64,000 bases of DNA, from contig NZ_LMNX01000002.1 of the NCBI RefSeq assembly GCF_001423425.1, positions 682,001 through 746,000 on the forward strand, read 5' to 3'. This DNA comes from Rhizobium sp. Leaf306. Its GTDB lineage: Bacteria > Pseudomonadota > Alphaproteobacteria > Rhizobiales > Rhizobiaceae. The translations under genes and the position numbers were made by a program. The first letter of the stretch is position 1; each line of letters starts with the position of its first letter. This document shows, in pieces, positions 36,079 to 46,434 of the stretch. The notes below the pieces were generated by a model. It did not search any database, had not been told where the DNA came from, and was given only the letters and a program-made list of their open reading frames with translations.

Positions 36079-37815
36079 CTACTGGACGAGAACGGGGTTG
36101 CGGCAGGACGCGCCACCGACCTGGACATCCGCTTCACCAACGCGCACGCCCAGGGTCAGCAGGACGTTGTAGAGGACGGTGTCGACCGGGCTCATGGCCG
36201 CACCGAGCGTGGCACCGATGGCAGCGATAATGGGTTGCGGCAGTCCAAGCCCAAGGCCGAGAAGGTCTACCCGCACAACGAGCTTGGAAAGCAGGCTCGT
36301 CGTCAGCGACTCAAGCACGTTCTTGACCGACGTCGACTTTACCCTGTTCGCGCTGATATCCGCCGGCGAGAACGTCAATCGCTCTGTCTTGAGATTGGTC
36401 GAGGTGGTGTCCGCCATGGCGGAGACCTTGAGAAGAAGGGTCGAGATGATGTCGGCTCGCGTGACACGCGGATCTTTGCCGAAGTTCGTGAATGCAGTCG
36501 TATCGACGTCGCCCAATGCGATCGACGCGATGCCCGGGACGGCGTCGACATCGACGGAGGCGCTGTTGGCCGCGCCCGTACAGGTGATCCCGGCAAGCCG
36601 TCCTTCGGCATAGGCAACTTCCAGGTAGAGGGGGACGCGGACCTTGAGCCCGAGGATCGCCTGGAGGCCATCAACCACGACCTCGACCGCCACGCGTGTC
36701 TGAGCGGTGCGGACGATCGTGCCCGGCGCTCCAACTGCAAGGTAGGACGACCCGACCGGCGGCTCCCCGATCGCAACGGTCACCTTGGACGATGCGACAC
36801 CGGGAATGGATGTCCCAAGGTCGACAGAGAGCTGCTTGCCGCCGCTGGCAGCGGTTGCGGCCGCCGACAGCAGATCGAAGACGCTGGTGTTGACAGATAG
36901 TCCACTCGATTGGCCGATCAGCTTTTGAGATACGGGTCCCAGCTTCAGCGTATCCTCGAGCTTGACCATGACCTTCGTCTTGTTGAGCGTCTTTTCGAGA
37001 TTGGAGAGGACCGTCGAGACCGAGGGGGTAAGTCCGGTCGTCTTGCCGAGGGCTCCGACGAACTTGCCATAGTTGATGTCGGTTGTGAGAACATCCGCGT
37101 AAGTCCCTGACTGTAGACCAAGATCAAGAGCAAGCTGGTCGATCGTCTTCAAGGCATTGACCTGGGCATCGGCGAGGGCCCGATAATCCATCGCCTTCAG
37201 GGAAATCGTCGTTCCGAGCATCTGGCCAAGCAGGGCATTGAGGACACCCTCGTTGACGCTTGCCAAACGACTTCCGATCGAGAAGGACGCAAGCTTATCC
37301 GTTGCTGCTGTGCCGGATGCGGCAAGCGCCGGCGGGGTGGTGAGACTTGCCCCGAACATCAGGTTGCTCTTGCTGCGGAGCGTCAAGCGGACCGCATCGG
37401 GCGGTGTTGCGCCGGCGACAAAACGGTTCGCGGCAGGCTGCGCGGGATCGGGTACATAGCGGCCCCTGGTGATCTCGGCGTAGCTGCCATAGGCTTCGAG
37501 CGCCGTCTTGGGGTTGAATGGGACAACCCCCTTGGTTGTCAGCAGGCCGCCGGCGCTGACGACGCCAATGCTTTGACCGTTCATCGCGAAAAAGTCGAAA
37601 GCGGATTTTTCCGCAGTCGAAATGTTGGCCGCTGCTGCAATCGCGGCGAGGTCGGCGCTTGCCTGCAACTGCCGCTGCTGCAGCGTCAGGCTGCCATAGT
37701 CGACGCCGAGTGCCAGCGCTCCGATGGCAAGCGGCATGGCAAGTGCTGCAGTAATGGCAATGTTGCCGGCCCGGTCACCGGCGATAGTCTGACGACGCTT
37801 CAGGCGGAAAAGCAT
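36079..37815 (-). CDS. TadG-like pilus-associated protein
   Basis: A 578-residue protein with a TadG/Flp-type N-terminus (GNIAITAALAMPLAIGALALGVDYGSL, membrane helix near 17-43) and a long Ser/Thr/Ala-rich extracytoplasmic body without a clear enzymatic motif. Two cysteines (near the C-terminus) may pair. It follows a TadE gene by 1 base on the same strand. TadG/TadE proteins are pseudopilins of the tight-adherence secretion system. No flp pilin, cpaA-F or tadA lie here, so this is an isolated pair. Function inferred from N-terminal similarity only. Confidence 0.75.
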   Translation of the reverse strand: MLFRLKRRQTIAGDRAGNIAITAALAMPLAIGALALGVDYGSLTLQQRQLQASADLAAIAAAANISTAEKSAFDFFAMNGQSIGVVSAGGLLTTKGVVPFNPKTALEAYGSYAEITRGRYVPDPAQPAANRFVAGATPPDAVRLTLRSKSNLMFGASLTTPPALAASGTAATDKLASFSIGSRLASVNEGVLNALLGQMLGTTISLKAMDYRALADAQVNALKTIDQLALDLGLQSGTYADVLTTDINYGKFVGALGKTTGLTPSVSTVLSNLEKTLNKTKVMVKLEDTLKLGPVSQKLIGQSSGLSVNTSVFDLLSAAATAASGGKQLSVDLGTSIPGVASSKVTVAIGEPPVGSSYLAVGAPGTIVRTAQTRVAVEVVVDGLQAILGLKVRVPLYLEVAYAEGRLAGITCTGAANSASVDVDAVPGIASIALGDVDTTAFTNFGKDPRVTRADIISTLLLKVSAMADTTSTNLKTERLTFSPADISANRVKSTSVKNVLESLTTSLLSKLVVRVDLLGLGLGLPQPIIAAIGATLGAAMSPVDTVLYNVLLTLGVRVGEADVQVGGASCRNPVLVQ

Positions 37816-37816
37816 C

Positions 37817-38236
37817 TCAAATGCCTCCGATCCGCATGGTCGAATAGCGCCTTATGTGCTTGTCCGGCATGGCGTAGCTGTAGAGACTGAAGATCGGCAG
37901 GGTACTTGCGTCGTATTCGATCGAAACGGTGAACTGGTTGGGGTTGCTCGGGTCGCTTTGCACCTTCGTCGTGAAGTTCTTCTTGTCGAGAAGCGCATAG
38001 TCCATCGTCGACTTGGTGAGATACTCCTGCACCAGCTTCTGGCGTTCGCTGGCATCGAGGCCGGCAACAGCCGTGCGTGCCGCATCCGCGGCAATCTGCT
38101 GCACGGCGTGAGCCGCAGCGAGGTAGACGCCATAGCCGATCAGGCTGAAGAGCATCAGAAGCAGGACCGGCGCGATGATCGCGAATTCGACGGCGGAACT
38201 GCCCGAACGGCATCGCAGCAAGGACCGGATTCTCAT
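37817..38236 (-). CDS. TadE-like pseudopilin
   Basis: A 139-residue protein starting at ATG 38236, six bases after GGGAG (TTG and GTG immediately upstream are unlikely). The TadE signature is SSAVEFAIIAPVLLLMLFS (residues 14-32), a processed-pilin-like hydrophobic stretch, followed by a soluble domain with Tyr/Lys-rich segments. The gene is separated from the TadG-like gene by 1 base, and from the divergent TolB-like gene by a 187-base AT-rich region with a 14-bp palindrome at 38259-38272. Confidence 0.85.
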   Translation of the reverse strand: MRIRSLLRCRSGSSAVEFAIIAPVLLLMLFSLIGYGVYLAAAHAVQQIAADAARTAVAGLDASERQKLVQEYLTKSTMDYALLDKKNFTTKVQSDPSNPNQFTVSIEYDASTLPIFSLYSYAMPDKHIRRYSTMRIGGI

Positions 38237-38258
38237 CACCAACTCCCATTGTATGAGT

Positions 38259-38272
38259 ATATTCGAATATAA
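38259..38272. promoter_or_regulatory. 14-bp perfect palindrome upstream of tadE-like gene
   Basis: TATATTCGAATATA is a perfect palindrome 23 bases before the tadE-like ATG and 152 bases before the divergent TolB-like gene. It looks like an operator for a dimeric regulator; could equally be a chance AT-rich symmetry. Confidence 0.35.
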
Positions 38273-38423
38273 TGTTATGCGGTTATAAAGAATCCATGAA
38301 TCGCGTCCGTCAGTTTTTAATGATGTGTTTTTAGAGTTCCGAAGGCTTATCTCGCGTGACTTGCCACCTTGTGTTCAGGCGTCGTAACCTCACGCTGGCA
38401 GCAAATCGCCGGGAGAGGATGCA

Positions 38424-39254
38424 ATGCGCAGTTCGGTCGAAATCTATAATATCCGGACGCGACAGAGCCGGATTGTCTGGCAGACGAGCGCGCTTTTCGA
38501 AGCGCCGAACTGGGCGCCGGACGGACGTTTCCTCATGCTCAACAGCGACGGGCTGATCTATCGGCTGCCCGTGGCCGGCGACACGCCTCCGATCATCGTT
38601 GACACCGAGTTCGCGGTTGCCTGCAACAACGACCATGGCATCTCGCCCGACGGCACGATGATTGCGATTTCCGATAAGGTCGAATTCGGCAAGTCCGCGA
38701 TCTATGTGCTTGCCGCGACCGGGGGCAAGCCAAAGTTGGTGACACCGAAGCTTCCTTCCTACTGGCACGGCTGGTCTCCGGATGGACAGCGCTTCGCCTA
38801 TTGCGGCATCCGCGACGACGTTTTCGATATCTATACGATTGCGGTCGAAGGCGGCGAGGAGATGCGGCTCACCCATGGCGAAGGCCGCAACGACGGGCCT
38901 GACTACTCCCCGGACGGGAACTGGATCTATTTCAATTCGAGCCGTACGGGCACCATGCAGATCTGGCGCGTGCCGGCTTTGGGCGGCTCGGCGGAGCGCA
39001 TCACCGACAGCCCCTATGGCGACTGGTTTCCGCATCCGTCACCGAAGGGAGACAAGATCGTTTTCGTATCCTATGACGGCGACGTGTTCGATCATCCGCG
39101 CGATCTCGATGTCCGGGTTCGGCTGATGGATATGGATGGCAGCAATGTCGAAACGCTGTTCGAACTGTTCGGCGGGCAGGGCACGATGAATTCGCCAAAC
39201 TGGTCACCGGACGGTGACGAATTCGCCTATGTCAGGTATTTTCCTGTTTCGTGA
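38424..39254 (+). CDS. TolB-like PD40 beta-propeller protein
   Basis: A 276-residue protein with several WD40-like beta-propeller (PD40) repeats: [52 protein letters not shown] and [13 protein letters not shown]. No signal peptide, so it is probably cytoplasmic, unlike the true periplasmic TolB. Function unknown; family propellers bind proteins or sugars. It is 81 bases upstream of bluB on the same strand. Confidence 0.85.
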   Translation: MRSSVEIYNIRTRQSRIVWQTSALFEAPNWAPDGRFLMLNSDGLIYRLPVAGDTPPIIVDTEFAVACNNDHGISPDGTMIAISDKVEFGKSAIYVLAATGGKPKLVTPKLPSYWHGWSPDGQRFAYCGIRDDVFDIYTIAVEGGEEMRLTHGEGRNDGPDYSPDGNWIYFNSSRTGTMQIWRVPALGGSAERITDSPYGDWFPHPSPKGDKIVFVSYDGDVFDHPRDLDVRVRLMDMDGSNVETLFELFGGQGTMNSPNWSPDGDEFAYVRYFPVS

Positions 39255-39332
39255 TGGGCTTGCGATATCTGGTATGGTCGGGCATAGCCTCGGCAGTTTT
39301 GCTTCAGCCGTCGCAAGCATTGTTGGGGATAG

Positions 39333-40037
<705 letters not shown>

Positions 40038-40727
40038 CTACTGCTGTTGCTGCGGACCATTTTCGCGGGGGTGGCGCAGATCAATACTGGCTTCAGGGAG
40101 AAAAATCGGACCCACCGTGCGGACCTTTGCGGAGGTTTCGTAATTCCGCTCCGGTACCGGCGGCGTGGGATCGATCGCAACCTTCTGGACGGTGGCAGGC
40201 TTGCGGGTCCGCAGGTCGGTGATGCTGCCGGAATAGGCCTCCTCATCCTTCGGTAGCGCGATCCCCTTTACCCGGATCCGTTCCTTTTCCTCCTCCTTCG
40301 CGACATCCTGGAAATCGGACGGAATGCAGGCATTCTGGCGGATGGCAACGATGGTTGCGCCGCGCTCTTCCCCGGTGACGGACAGGTTGCGGGCTTTGTT
40401 GCGCTCGTCAACAAGCACTTCGCGGTTTTCCTCCAGGGCTTGCAGCTGCTTGAGGAGAGGTTCGCACTGGTCGGCCTTGGCCGCGCCAAAGGAAACAATG
40501 CTGCCGCCACCGCATCCGGCGCGCCGCATGTCGACGCGAAGTTTGCGGATGTCGGAGTTTGCCTGGCTGAGGTCCTGCGCATATCGGCGCATCTCAGCGG
40601 TATTGCCGATCACAACGGGTGTGCTGTGAAGCTTGCGGTACAGATCCGCGCAAAGCTGCGCATCCCGCGCCAGGACGGAGGCGGGGACGAAGACGAGCGG
40701 AATGAAGATCAGGCCGCGAAATCGCAT
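40038..40727 (-). CDS. Secreted hypothetical protein
   Basis: A 229-residue protein I do not recognise. Residues 1-20 form a signal peptide (RGLIFIPLVFVPASVLARD). It has four cysteines in the mature part (C26, C72, C87, C133 approximate), a GGGSI turn, a helical region with many charged residues (LQALEENREVLVDERNKA) and a Pro/Gln-rich C-terminus ending ENGPQQQQ. Conserved-looking codon use and a start context without a strong SD. Convergent with bluB, stops adjacent. Confidence 0.7.
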   Translation of the reverse strand: MRFRGLIFIPLVFVPASVLARDAQLCADLYRKLHSTPVVIGNTAEMRRYAQDLSQANSDIRKLRVDMRRAGCGGGSIVSFGAAKADQCEPLLKQLQALEENREVLVDERNKARNLSVTGEERGATIVAIRQNACIPSDFQDVAKEEEKERIRVKGIALPKDEEAYSGSITDLRTRKPATVQKVAIDPTPPVPERNYETSAKVRTVGPIFLPEASIDLRHPRENGPQQQQ

Positions 40728-40765
40728 CGCTTTTCCGGCAATTCGTTAAAACCCATCAAACATAG

Positions 40766-40801
40766 GCCGGGGCGGATGAAGATATCCTAAACCGCCCCGG
40801 C
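40766..40801 (-). terminator. GC-rich hairpin between malic enzyme and hypothetical gene
   Basis: 10-bp stem (40766-40775 with 40792-40801, 16-base loop) 12 bases beyond the malic-enzyme stop on the minus strand, followed by a weak T-tract. Likely the maeB terminator. Confidence 0.6.
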
Positions 40802-40812
40802 TTCTGTGAGAC

Positions 40813-43131
40813 CTAGCCGAACAGCGACTCTGGCTGCGAGGCTTCGACGACGGCCAGAGCCGCCATATTGACGACGCCGCGGGATGTGACGGACTGGCCG
40901 AGAACATGGGCGGGTTTTGCCGTGCCAAGCAGGATCGGGCCGACATGCAGCGCGTCCATCATGGTGCGCACCAGGCCAAGCGAGATGCTGGCCGCATCGA
41001 GGTTCGGGAAGACCAGCAGATTGGCTTCACCGGACAATGTGGTGCTCGGCATGGCGCGCTTGCGCAGTTCCTCGGAAAGCGCCGAGCCACCCTGCATTTC
41101 ACCGTCGACTTCCAGATCCGGCGCCCGTTCGCGAATGATGGCGAGTGCGTCGCGCATCTTCGCGGCGCTTTCGGAATTGCGCGAGCCGAAATTGGAGTGG
41201 CAGATGAGGGCCGCCTTCGGCTTGATGCCGAAGCGGCGCACTTCCTGGGCCGAGAGAATGGTGATCTCGGCAATCTCTTCGGCGGTCGGATTGTAGTTGA
41301 CGAACGTGTCGGTGAAGAAGATCGCACCACGCTGCGAAATCAGGAGGCTGAGGCCGGCGAGCGTCTTCGTGCCTTCGCGTTTTCCGATGATCTGGTTGAC
41401 GTCGCGCAGATGCCGGTCGTAGCGGCCTTCGATGCCGCAGATCAGTGCATCGGCCTCGCCGCGCTGGACCGATAGCGCGCCGATGACCGTGTTGCTGGTG
41501 CGCACGATGGTTCGTGCCGCTTCCGGGTTGACGCCTTGGCGACCGACAAGCGCGAAATAGTCGTCGACATAGCCGCGGTAACGCGGATCGTCTTCCGGGT
41601 TGACGACGGCGAAATCGACATTTGGGCGGATGCGGATGCCGAAACGCTGGAGACGCGCTTCGATGACCGAGGGACGGCCGATCAGGATGGGCCTTGCAAT
41701 CTGCTCTTCGAGCAAGATCTGTGCAGCCCTCAGAACGCGTTCGTCCTCGCCTTCGGCGAAGATGACGCGGTTTCTTTCGGCAGTCTTGGCCGCCGTGAAG
41801 ATCGGCTTCATCACGAAGCCGGAGCGCCAGACGAATCGGCTAAGCTGGTCGAGATAGGCTTCAAAATCCTGGATCGGACGAGCGGCGACGCCGCTTTCGG
41901 CCGCAGCCCTTGCGACGGCCGGCGCGATGCGCAGGATCAGCCGCGGATCAAATGGCGACGGGATCAGGTAGTCGGGGCCGAAGATCGGCGTTTCGCCGGA
42001 ATAGGCTTTCGCGGCGACGTCAGAGACTTCCTCGCGGGCAAGTGCTGCGATCGCCTTGACCGCCGCCATCTTCATTTCTTCGTTGATCGTGCGGGCGCCG
42101 CAATCGAGTGCACCACGGAAAATGTAGGGGAAGCAGAGGACGTTGTTGACCTGGTTGGCGAAGTCCGAGCGGCCGGTGCAGATCATCGCGTCGGGACGCT
42201 CCGCGCGGGCGAGTTCCGGCATGATTTCCGGCGTCGGGTTGGCGAGCGCCATGATCAGCGGCTTTTCGGCCATCTGCACCAGAAGTTCGGGCTTCAACAC
42301 GCCCGCGGCCGACAGGCCGAGGAAGACGTCTGCGCCGGCGATATTGTCGGCCAGAACTCGGTTGTCGCTCTTCTGGGCGTAGATCGCCTTCCACTCGTCC
42401 ATCAGCTCGACGCGGCCCTCATAGACCAGCCCTTCGATATCGTGGACCCAGATGTTTTCCTTCTTCGCGCCAAGCGACACGAGAAGATGCAGGCAGGCAA
42501 GCGCCGCTGCACCGGCGCCCGACGTGACGATCTTGACGTTATCGATCGTCTTGCCGGCCAATTCCAGGCCGTTGAGGATCGCGGCGGCGACGATGATCGC
42601 CGTTCCGTGCTGATCGTCATGGAAGACCGGGATGTTCATCTTTTCGCGAAGACGACGCTCGACTTCGAAACATTCCGGAGACTTGATGTCTTCGAGGTTG
42701 ATGCCGCCGAAGGTCGGCTCGAGTGCCGAGATCGTCGAGACCATGGCTTCGATGCCCGGCGCGTCGATTTCGATGTCGAACACATCGATGCCGGCGAATT
42801 TCTTGAAGAGAACGGCCTTGCCTTCCATCACGGGCTTGGAAGCGAGCGGGCCGATATTGCCGAGGCCGAGCACGGCAGTGCCATTGGAGACCACGGCGAC
42901 CAGATTGGCACGCGCGGTGAATTCCGCGGCCATTTCCGGATTGTCGCGGATCGCAAGGCAAGGGGCGGCCACACCCGGCGAATAGGCAAGTGCCAGGTCG
43001 CGCTGGTTGCCGAGCGGCTTGGTGGCCTGGATTTCCAGTTTGCCGGGGCGGGGATAGCGGTGGAAGAAGAGAGCCTGTTCGTCGAGATCTCCGGTTACCG
43101 GCGATGGTTTCGGATTGTCGTGCCCATCCAT
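40813..43131 (-). CDS. maeB: NADP/NAD-dependent malic enzyme with phosphotransacetylase-like C-terminal domain
   Basis: A 772-residue multi-domain enzyme decarboxylating malate to pyruvate. Residues 15-430 carry the malic enzyme domain ([31 protein letters not shown] with the metal Asp pair, and dinucleotide motif [12 protein letters not shown]); residues 440-772 form a phosphate acetyl/butaryltransferase-like domain ([27 protein letters not shown]) that in this class is regulatory rather than catalytic. Rhizobia have two such enzymes, Dme (NAD) and Tme (NADP); the sequence seen does not decide which. Divergent LpxH-like gene. Confidence 0.93.
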   Translation of the reverse strand: MDGHDNPKPSPVTGDLDEQALFFHRYPRPGKLEIQATKPLGNQRDLALAYSPGVAAPCLAIRDNPEMAAEFTARANLVAVVSNGTAVLGLGNIGPLASKPVMEGKAVLFKKFAGIDVFDIEIDAPGIEAMVSTISALEPTFGGINLEDIKSPECFEVERRLREKMNIPVFHDDQHGTAIIVAAAILNGLELAGKTIDNVKIVTSGAGAAALACLHLLVSLGAKKENIWVHDIEGLVYEGRVELMDEWKAIYAQKSDNRVLADNIAGADVFLGLSAAGVLKPELLVQMAEKPLIMALANPTPEIMPELARAERPDAMICTGRSDFANQVNNVLCFPYIFRGALDCGARTINEEMKMAAVKAIAALAREEVSDVAAKAYSGETPIFGPDYLIPSPFDPRLILRIAPAVARAAAESGVAARPIQDFEAYLDQLSRFVWRSGFVMKPIFTAAKTAERNRVIFAEGEDERVLRAAQILLEEQIARPILIGRPSVIEARLQRFGIRIRPNVDFAVVNPEDDPRYRGYVDDYFALVGRQGVNPEAARTIVRTSNTVIGALSVQRGEADALICGIEGRYDRHLRDVNQIIGKREGTKTLAGLSLLISQRGAIFFTDTFVNYNPTAEEIAEITILSAQEVRRFGIKPKAALICHSNFGSRNSESAAKMRDALAIIRERAPDLEVDGEMQGGSALSEELRKRAMPSTTLSGEANLLVFPNLDAASISLGLVRTMMDALHVGPILLGTAKPAHVLGQSVTSRGVVNMAALAVVEASQPESLFG

Positions 43132-43349
43132 GCTCTTATGGCTCCTCGTATCGATTTCCGTCCTGACATGCGAGTCCCCTCCTTACATCAATCGATCCAC
43201 CGAGAAACTACAATATTTGCGATGCTGTCGGATTTTGCCGCCGGTTTCGGGTGGTCGCCGACTGCGGCGATCGCGCCTCTGTCATCATCCTGAAACACGA
43301 GTCTGATTTTCGAAGGGTAGGACAAGGTAGGTAACGAAGGGACGTTTCC

Positions 43350-44165
43350 GTGGCCGATGCAATCGAGACAAGGCATTTCAGAACCCTGTTCATTTCGGAC
43401 GTGCATCTCGGCTCCAAAGCCGCCCGCACGGACTTTCTCCTCGATTTCCTGCGCTACCACGAGGCGGAAACGATCGTGCTGGTCGGCGATATCGTCGACG
43501 GCTGGCGGTTGAAGCGCAGCTGGAACTGGCCGCAGGGCTGTAACGACGTGGTTCAGAAGCTTTTGCGCAAGGCGCGCAAGGGCACGCGGATCGTCTACAT
43601 TCCGGGAAACCACGACGAATTCCTGCGCGATTTCCCCGGCATGCATTTCGGCGGTATCGAGGTCGCAGACCGGATGATCTACGAGATGGCAGACGGGCGG
43701 AAATACCTGGTGCTGCACGGTGACGAGTTCGACGTCGTGGTGCGCAATGCGCGTCTGCTCGCCTATCTCGGTGACTGGGCCTATGATGCGGCAATCGCCA
43801 TCAATGTCGGTCTTGCAGCGGTGCGCCGCCGCATCGGCCTGCCATACTGGTCATTCTCCGCCTGGGCGAAGCTGCAGGTGAAGCACGCCGTGAATTTCAT
43901 CGGCGAGTTCCAGAAGGTTGTCGTCGACGAGGCTCGTCGCAACAATGTCGATGGCATCATCTGCGGCCATATCCATCATGCGGTGATGGAAGACATCGAC
44001 GGGATCCACTACGTCAACACGGGCGACTGGGTCGAAAGCTGCACGGCGATTGCCGAGCATCGCGACGGGACGCTGGAACTGATCTCCTGGCAGAAGATCG
44101 CGAAGACTGCGGAAATCACGACGCTGCCTTCACCGGAGACCATTAGGGGCATGCAGGCTGCGTAA
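43350..44165 (+). CDS. Calcineurin-like metallophosphoesterase (LpxH-type UDP-2,3-diacylglucosamine diphosphatase family)
   Basis: A 271-residue metallophosphoesterase starting at GTG 43350. Metal motifs appear in order: DVHLGS (near 17-22), GDIVDGW, GNHDE, HGDEFD and CGHIHHA. It resembles the LpxH-like family of COG2908 (hydrolysis of UDP-2,3-diacylglucosamine in lipid A synthesis), but many rhizobia use LpxI for that step, so this protein may be a paralogue with another phosphoester substrate. Location near envelope genes is suggestive only. Divergent from maeB with a 218-base promoter region. Confidence 0.82.
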   Translation: MADAIETRHFRTLFISDVHLGSKAARTDFLLDFLRYHEAETIVLVGDIVDGWRLKRSWNWPQGCNDVVQKLLRKARKGTRIVYIPGNHDEFLRDFPGMHFGGIEVADRMIYEMADGRKYLVLHGDEFDVVVRNARLLAYLGDWAYDAAIAINVGLAAVRRRIGLPYWSFSAWAKLQVKHAVNFIGEFQKVVVDEARRNNVDGIICGHIHHAVMEDIDGIHYVNTGDWVESCTAIAEHRDGTLELISWQKIAKTAEITTLPSPETIRGMQAA

Positions 44166-44189
44166 CGGCCTGTCGGTGCAAGGGACTCA

Positions 44190-45170
44190 TTATCCCCAGA
44201 GATTCGTCCGGGGCGGATAGACCAGCGATCCGTCGTATCGCAGCCCGTCCGGGCGGTCTTGCGCCAAGAGTAGCGGACCGTCGAGATCGGCGTAGTCGGC
44301 ATCCTGCGCCAGAAGAACTGCGGGGGCCATGGCAAGCGAGGTTCCGACCATGCAGCCGATCATGACGGCAAAGCCCAGTCGCTGCGCTTCCTCCTTCATG
44401 ATCAGCGCCTCGGTCAGCCCGCCGGTCTTGTCGAGCTTGATGTTGACGGCGTCGTAGCGGTTTCTCAAACTTGCAAGATCGCCGGTTGCGTGCACGCTTT
44501 CGTCAGCGCAGATCATCACCTTGCGGCGAATGGTGGCAAGGATTGCATCCTTGCCGGCTGGCAGCGGTTGCTCGATCAACGAGATACCGAGGGCGTCTGC
44601 GACATCCAGATGTCGGGCCAGATTGTCCTCCGTCCAACCTTCGTTGGCATCGACGATCAGACGCGAATCGGGCGCTGCCTGCCTCACCGCCCGCATTCGG
44701 CTTTCGTCATCGTCTGTGCCGAGCTTGACCTTGAGGAGAGGGCGGGCCGCATTCCTGCGCGCATCCTCTGCCATTGCCTCCGGCTCGCCAAGCGACAGCG
44801 TGAAGGCGGTGATCAGCGGCTTTTCGGCAGCTTCAATCATCGACGCCACCGATCGGCCAAGGCTTTTGGCTTCCAGATCCCACAAGGCGCAGTCCACCGC
44901 GTTGCGGGCGGCTCCCGGTCGCAGGCGCGTCTGCAGTGTGTGGCGATCCATGCCATCGTGCATCATCGAAGCAAGGGAGTTGATCTCGTCGAGGACGCCT
45001 TCGGTTGTTTCACCGTAGCGTTTGTAGGGAACGCATTCGCCCCGGCCGGTCAGGCCGTCGCGGGTGATCGCACAGGTCACCACCTCGGCTTCTGTCTTGG
45101 AACCGCGAGAAATCGTAAACACCCCCGCGATCGGGAATTTCTCGATTGTTGCTTCGAAGTGACGCGTCAT
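44190..45170 (-). CDS. Dipeptide epimerase / N-acetyl-D-glutamate racemase-like enolase-superfamily enzyme
   Basis: A 326-residue enolase-superfamily enzyme of the MLE/epimerase group. ATG 45170 begins MTRHFEATIEKFP. The catalytic Lys pair appears as LLKVKLG, metal ligands as LIVDANEGW, LIEQPLP and ICADESV, and the opposing Lys as VNIKLDKTGG. Dipeptide epimerases convert L-Ala-D-Glu to L-Ala-L-Glu in peptidoglycan recycling; the rhizobial DgcA racemises N-acetyl-D-glutamate, usually beside dgcN, which is not here. The choice between them is open. Diverges from mlaE. Confidence 0.85.
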   Translation of the reverse strand: MTRHFEATIEKFPIAGVFTISRGSKTEAEVVTCAITRDGLTGRGECVPYKRYGETTEGVLDEINSLASMMHDGMDRHTLQTRLRPGAARNAVDCALWDLEAKSLGRSVASMIEAAEKPLITAFTLSLGEPEAMAEDARRNAARPLLKVKLGTDDDESRMRAVRQAAPDSRLIVDANEGWTEDNLARHLDVADALGISLIEQPLPAGKDAILATIRRKVMICADESVHATGDLASLRNRYDAVNIKLDKTGGLTEALIMKEEAQRLGFAVMIGCMVGTSLAMAPAVLLAQDADYADLDGPLLLAQDRPDGLRYDGSLVYPPRTNLWG

Positions 45171-45288
45171 GGTTTTCCACCTGGGCGTTGTGGCAAATCC
45201 GTTCAGGGTCGCTATATTGCCGCTCTCAGTGCTGCGATCAACAGCAGATCGCAGCTGCGTGCTGCTTAACCTAAGCCGAAAGAAACCT

Positions 45289-46434
45289 GTGCCGTCACAA
45301 CCTGCCGAAATCAAAGCCGAAGACCTGCCCGGCGGCGATGGCGAGCGCTACATTCTGGCCGGAGAATGGCGCAATCATTCGATTTCGCCGGTCCTCAAGG
45401 CGTTTGGCGATCTTGAAAAGAGCAGCGGGTCTGGATCCCTCGAGATCGACGTCTCGGGGATCGACGGAATCGATACATCCGGCGCCTGGCTGATTCGCCG
45501 TCTTATGTCGGCAAAAGCCGAGCAGGGTCGCGACGCGAAGTTGGTTGGGGCGGAAGGGACGATCGAGGAACTGGTTGGCGCCCTGCCGGAAAAGACCCCG
45601 GCACCGCCGCCCAACGATCAGGACAAGCGGTCGCTGTTTGATCGCGTGTTCAGCCCGGTCGGCAAGACGATGACGGAATTTGCCGGTGACTTCGTCGCCG
45701 CCATGCACATTCTCGGTTCGGCGGTCCGTGGCGCACAGCTGAAATTCGGCCGCGGATCCGGCGTCTCTCCTGCATCCGTCGTGACGCATATCGACCGGAT
45801 GGGCGTTCGGGCGGTTCCGATCATCCTGCTGATGTCGTTTCTGATCGGCGCGATCATTGCCCAGCAGGGCGCTTTCCAGCTCCGGTATTTCGGGGCAGAA
45901 ATCTTCGTCGTCGACTTGGTCGGCATTCTGCAGCTTCGCGAAATCGGCGTTCTGATCACGGCGATCATGATCGCCGGCCGTTCGGGAAGCGCGATCACCG
46001 CCGAAATCGGCTCCATGAAGATGCGCGAGGAGATCGACGCGCTGACCGTCATCGGCCTTAATCCCGTCGGTGTGCTCGTGTTCCCGCGCCTTGTCGCTCT
46101 GACGATCGCACTGCCGCTCCTGACCATCGTCGCGAACCTGTCGGCCCTCTACGGCGCTGCGGTGATCACGCTGGTCTATTCCGGCATCACATTCGATACG
46201 TTCCTGTCGCGCCTCAAGGAGGCGGTCGACTTCTCGTCGGTGGCCTCAGGCATGATCAAGGCGCCGTTCATGGCGCTGGCAATCGGCATCGTGGCGGCTG
46301 TCGAGGGAATGAAAGTTGGCGGCAGCGCAGAATCGCTCGGCCAGCACGTCACCTCGTCGGTGGTGAAATCGATCTTCGCGGTGATCCTGATCGACGCGAT
46401 GTTTGCGATTTTCTATTCCGCGATCGATTTTTGA
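45289..46434 (+). CDS. MlaE-type phospholipid ABC transporter permease with N-terminal STAS domain
   Basis: About 381 residues from GTG 45289. Residues 15-95 form a STAS (MlaB-like) domain (LAGEWRNHSISPV, then IDVSGIDGIDTSGAWLIRRL), followed by a MlaE permease domain (about 145-381) with MGVRAVPIILLMSFLIGAI, the REIGVLITAIMIAGRSGSA signature and EIDALTVIGLNPV. In E. coli MlaB and MlaE are separate; here they are one polypeptide. The start is weakly supported, as no clear SD exists. First gene of the Mla operon; overlaps mlaF by 1 base. Confidence 0.9.
   Translation: MPSQPAEIKAEDLPGGDGERYILAGEWRNHSISPVLKAFGDLEKSSGSGSLEIDVSGIDGIDTSGAWLIRRLMSAKAEQGRDAKLVGAEGTIEELVGALPEKTPAPPPNDQDKRSLFDRVFSPVGKTMTEFAGDFVAAMHILGSAVRGAQLKFGRGSGVSPASVVTHIDRMGVRAVPIILLMSFLIGAIIAQQGAFQLRYFGAEIFVVDLVGILQLREIGVLITAIMIAGRSGSAITAEIGSMKMREEIDALTVIGLNPVGVLVFPRLVALTIALPLLTIVANLSALYGAAVITLVYSGITFDTFLSRLKEAVDFSSVASGMIKAPFMALAIGIVAAVEGMKVGGSAESLGQHVTSSVVKSIFAVILIDAMFAIFYSAIDF

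Noticed and set aside
41536-43293. 585-codon plus-strand frame over the malic enzyme gene
   Set aside because: The malic enzyme motifs are on the minus strand; the plus frame has no recognisable domain.
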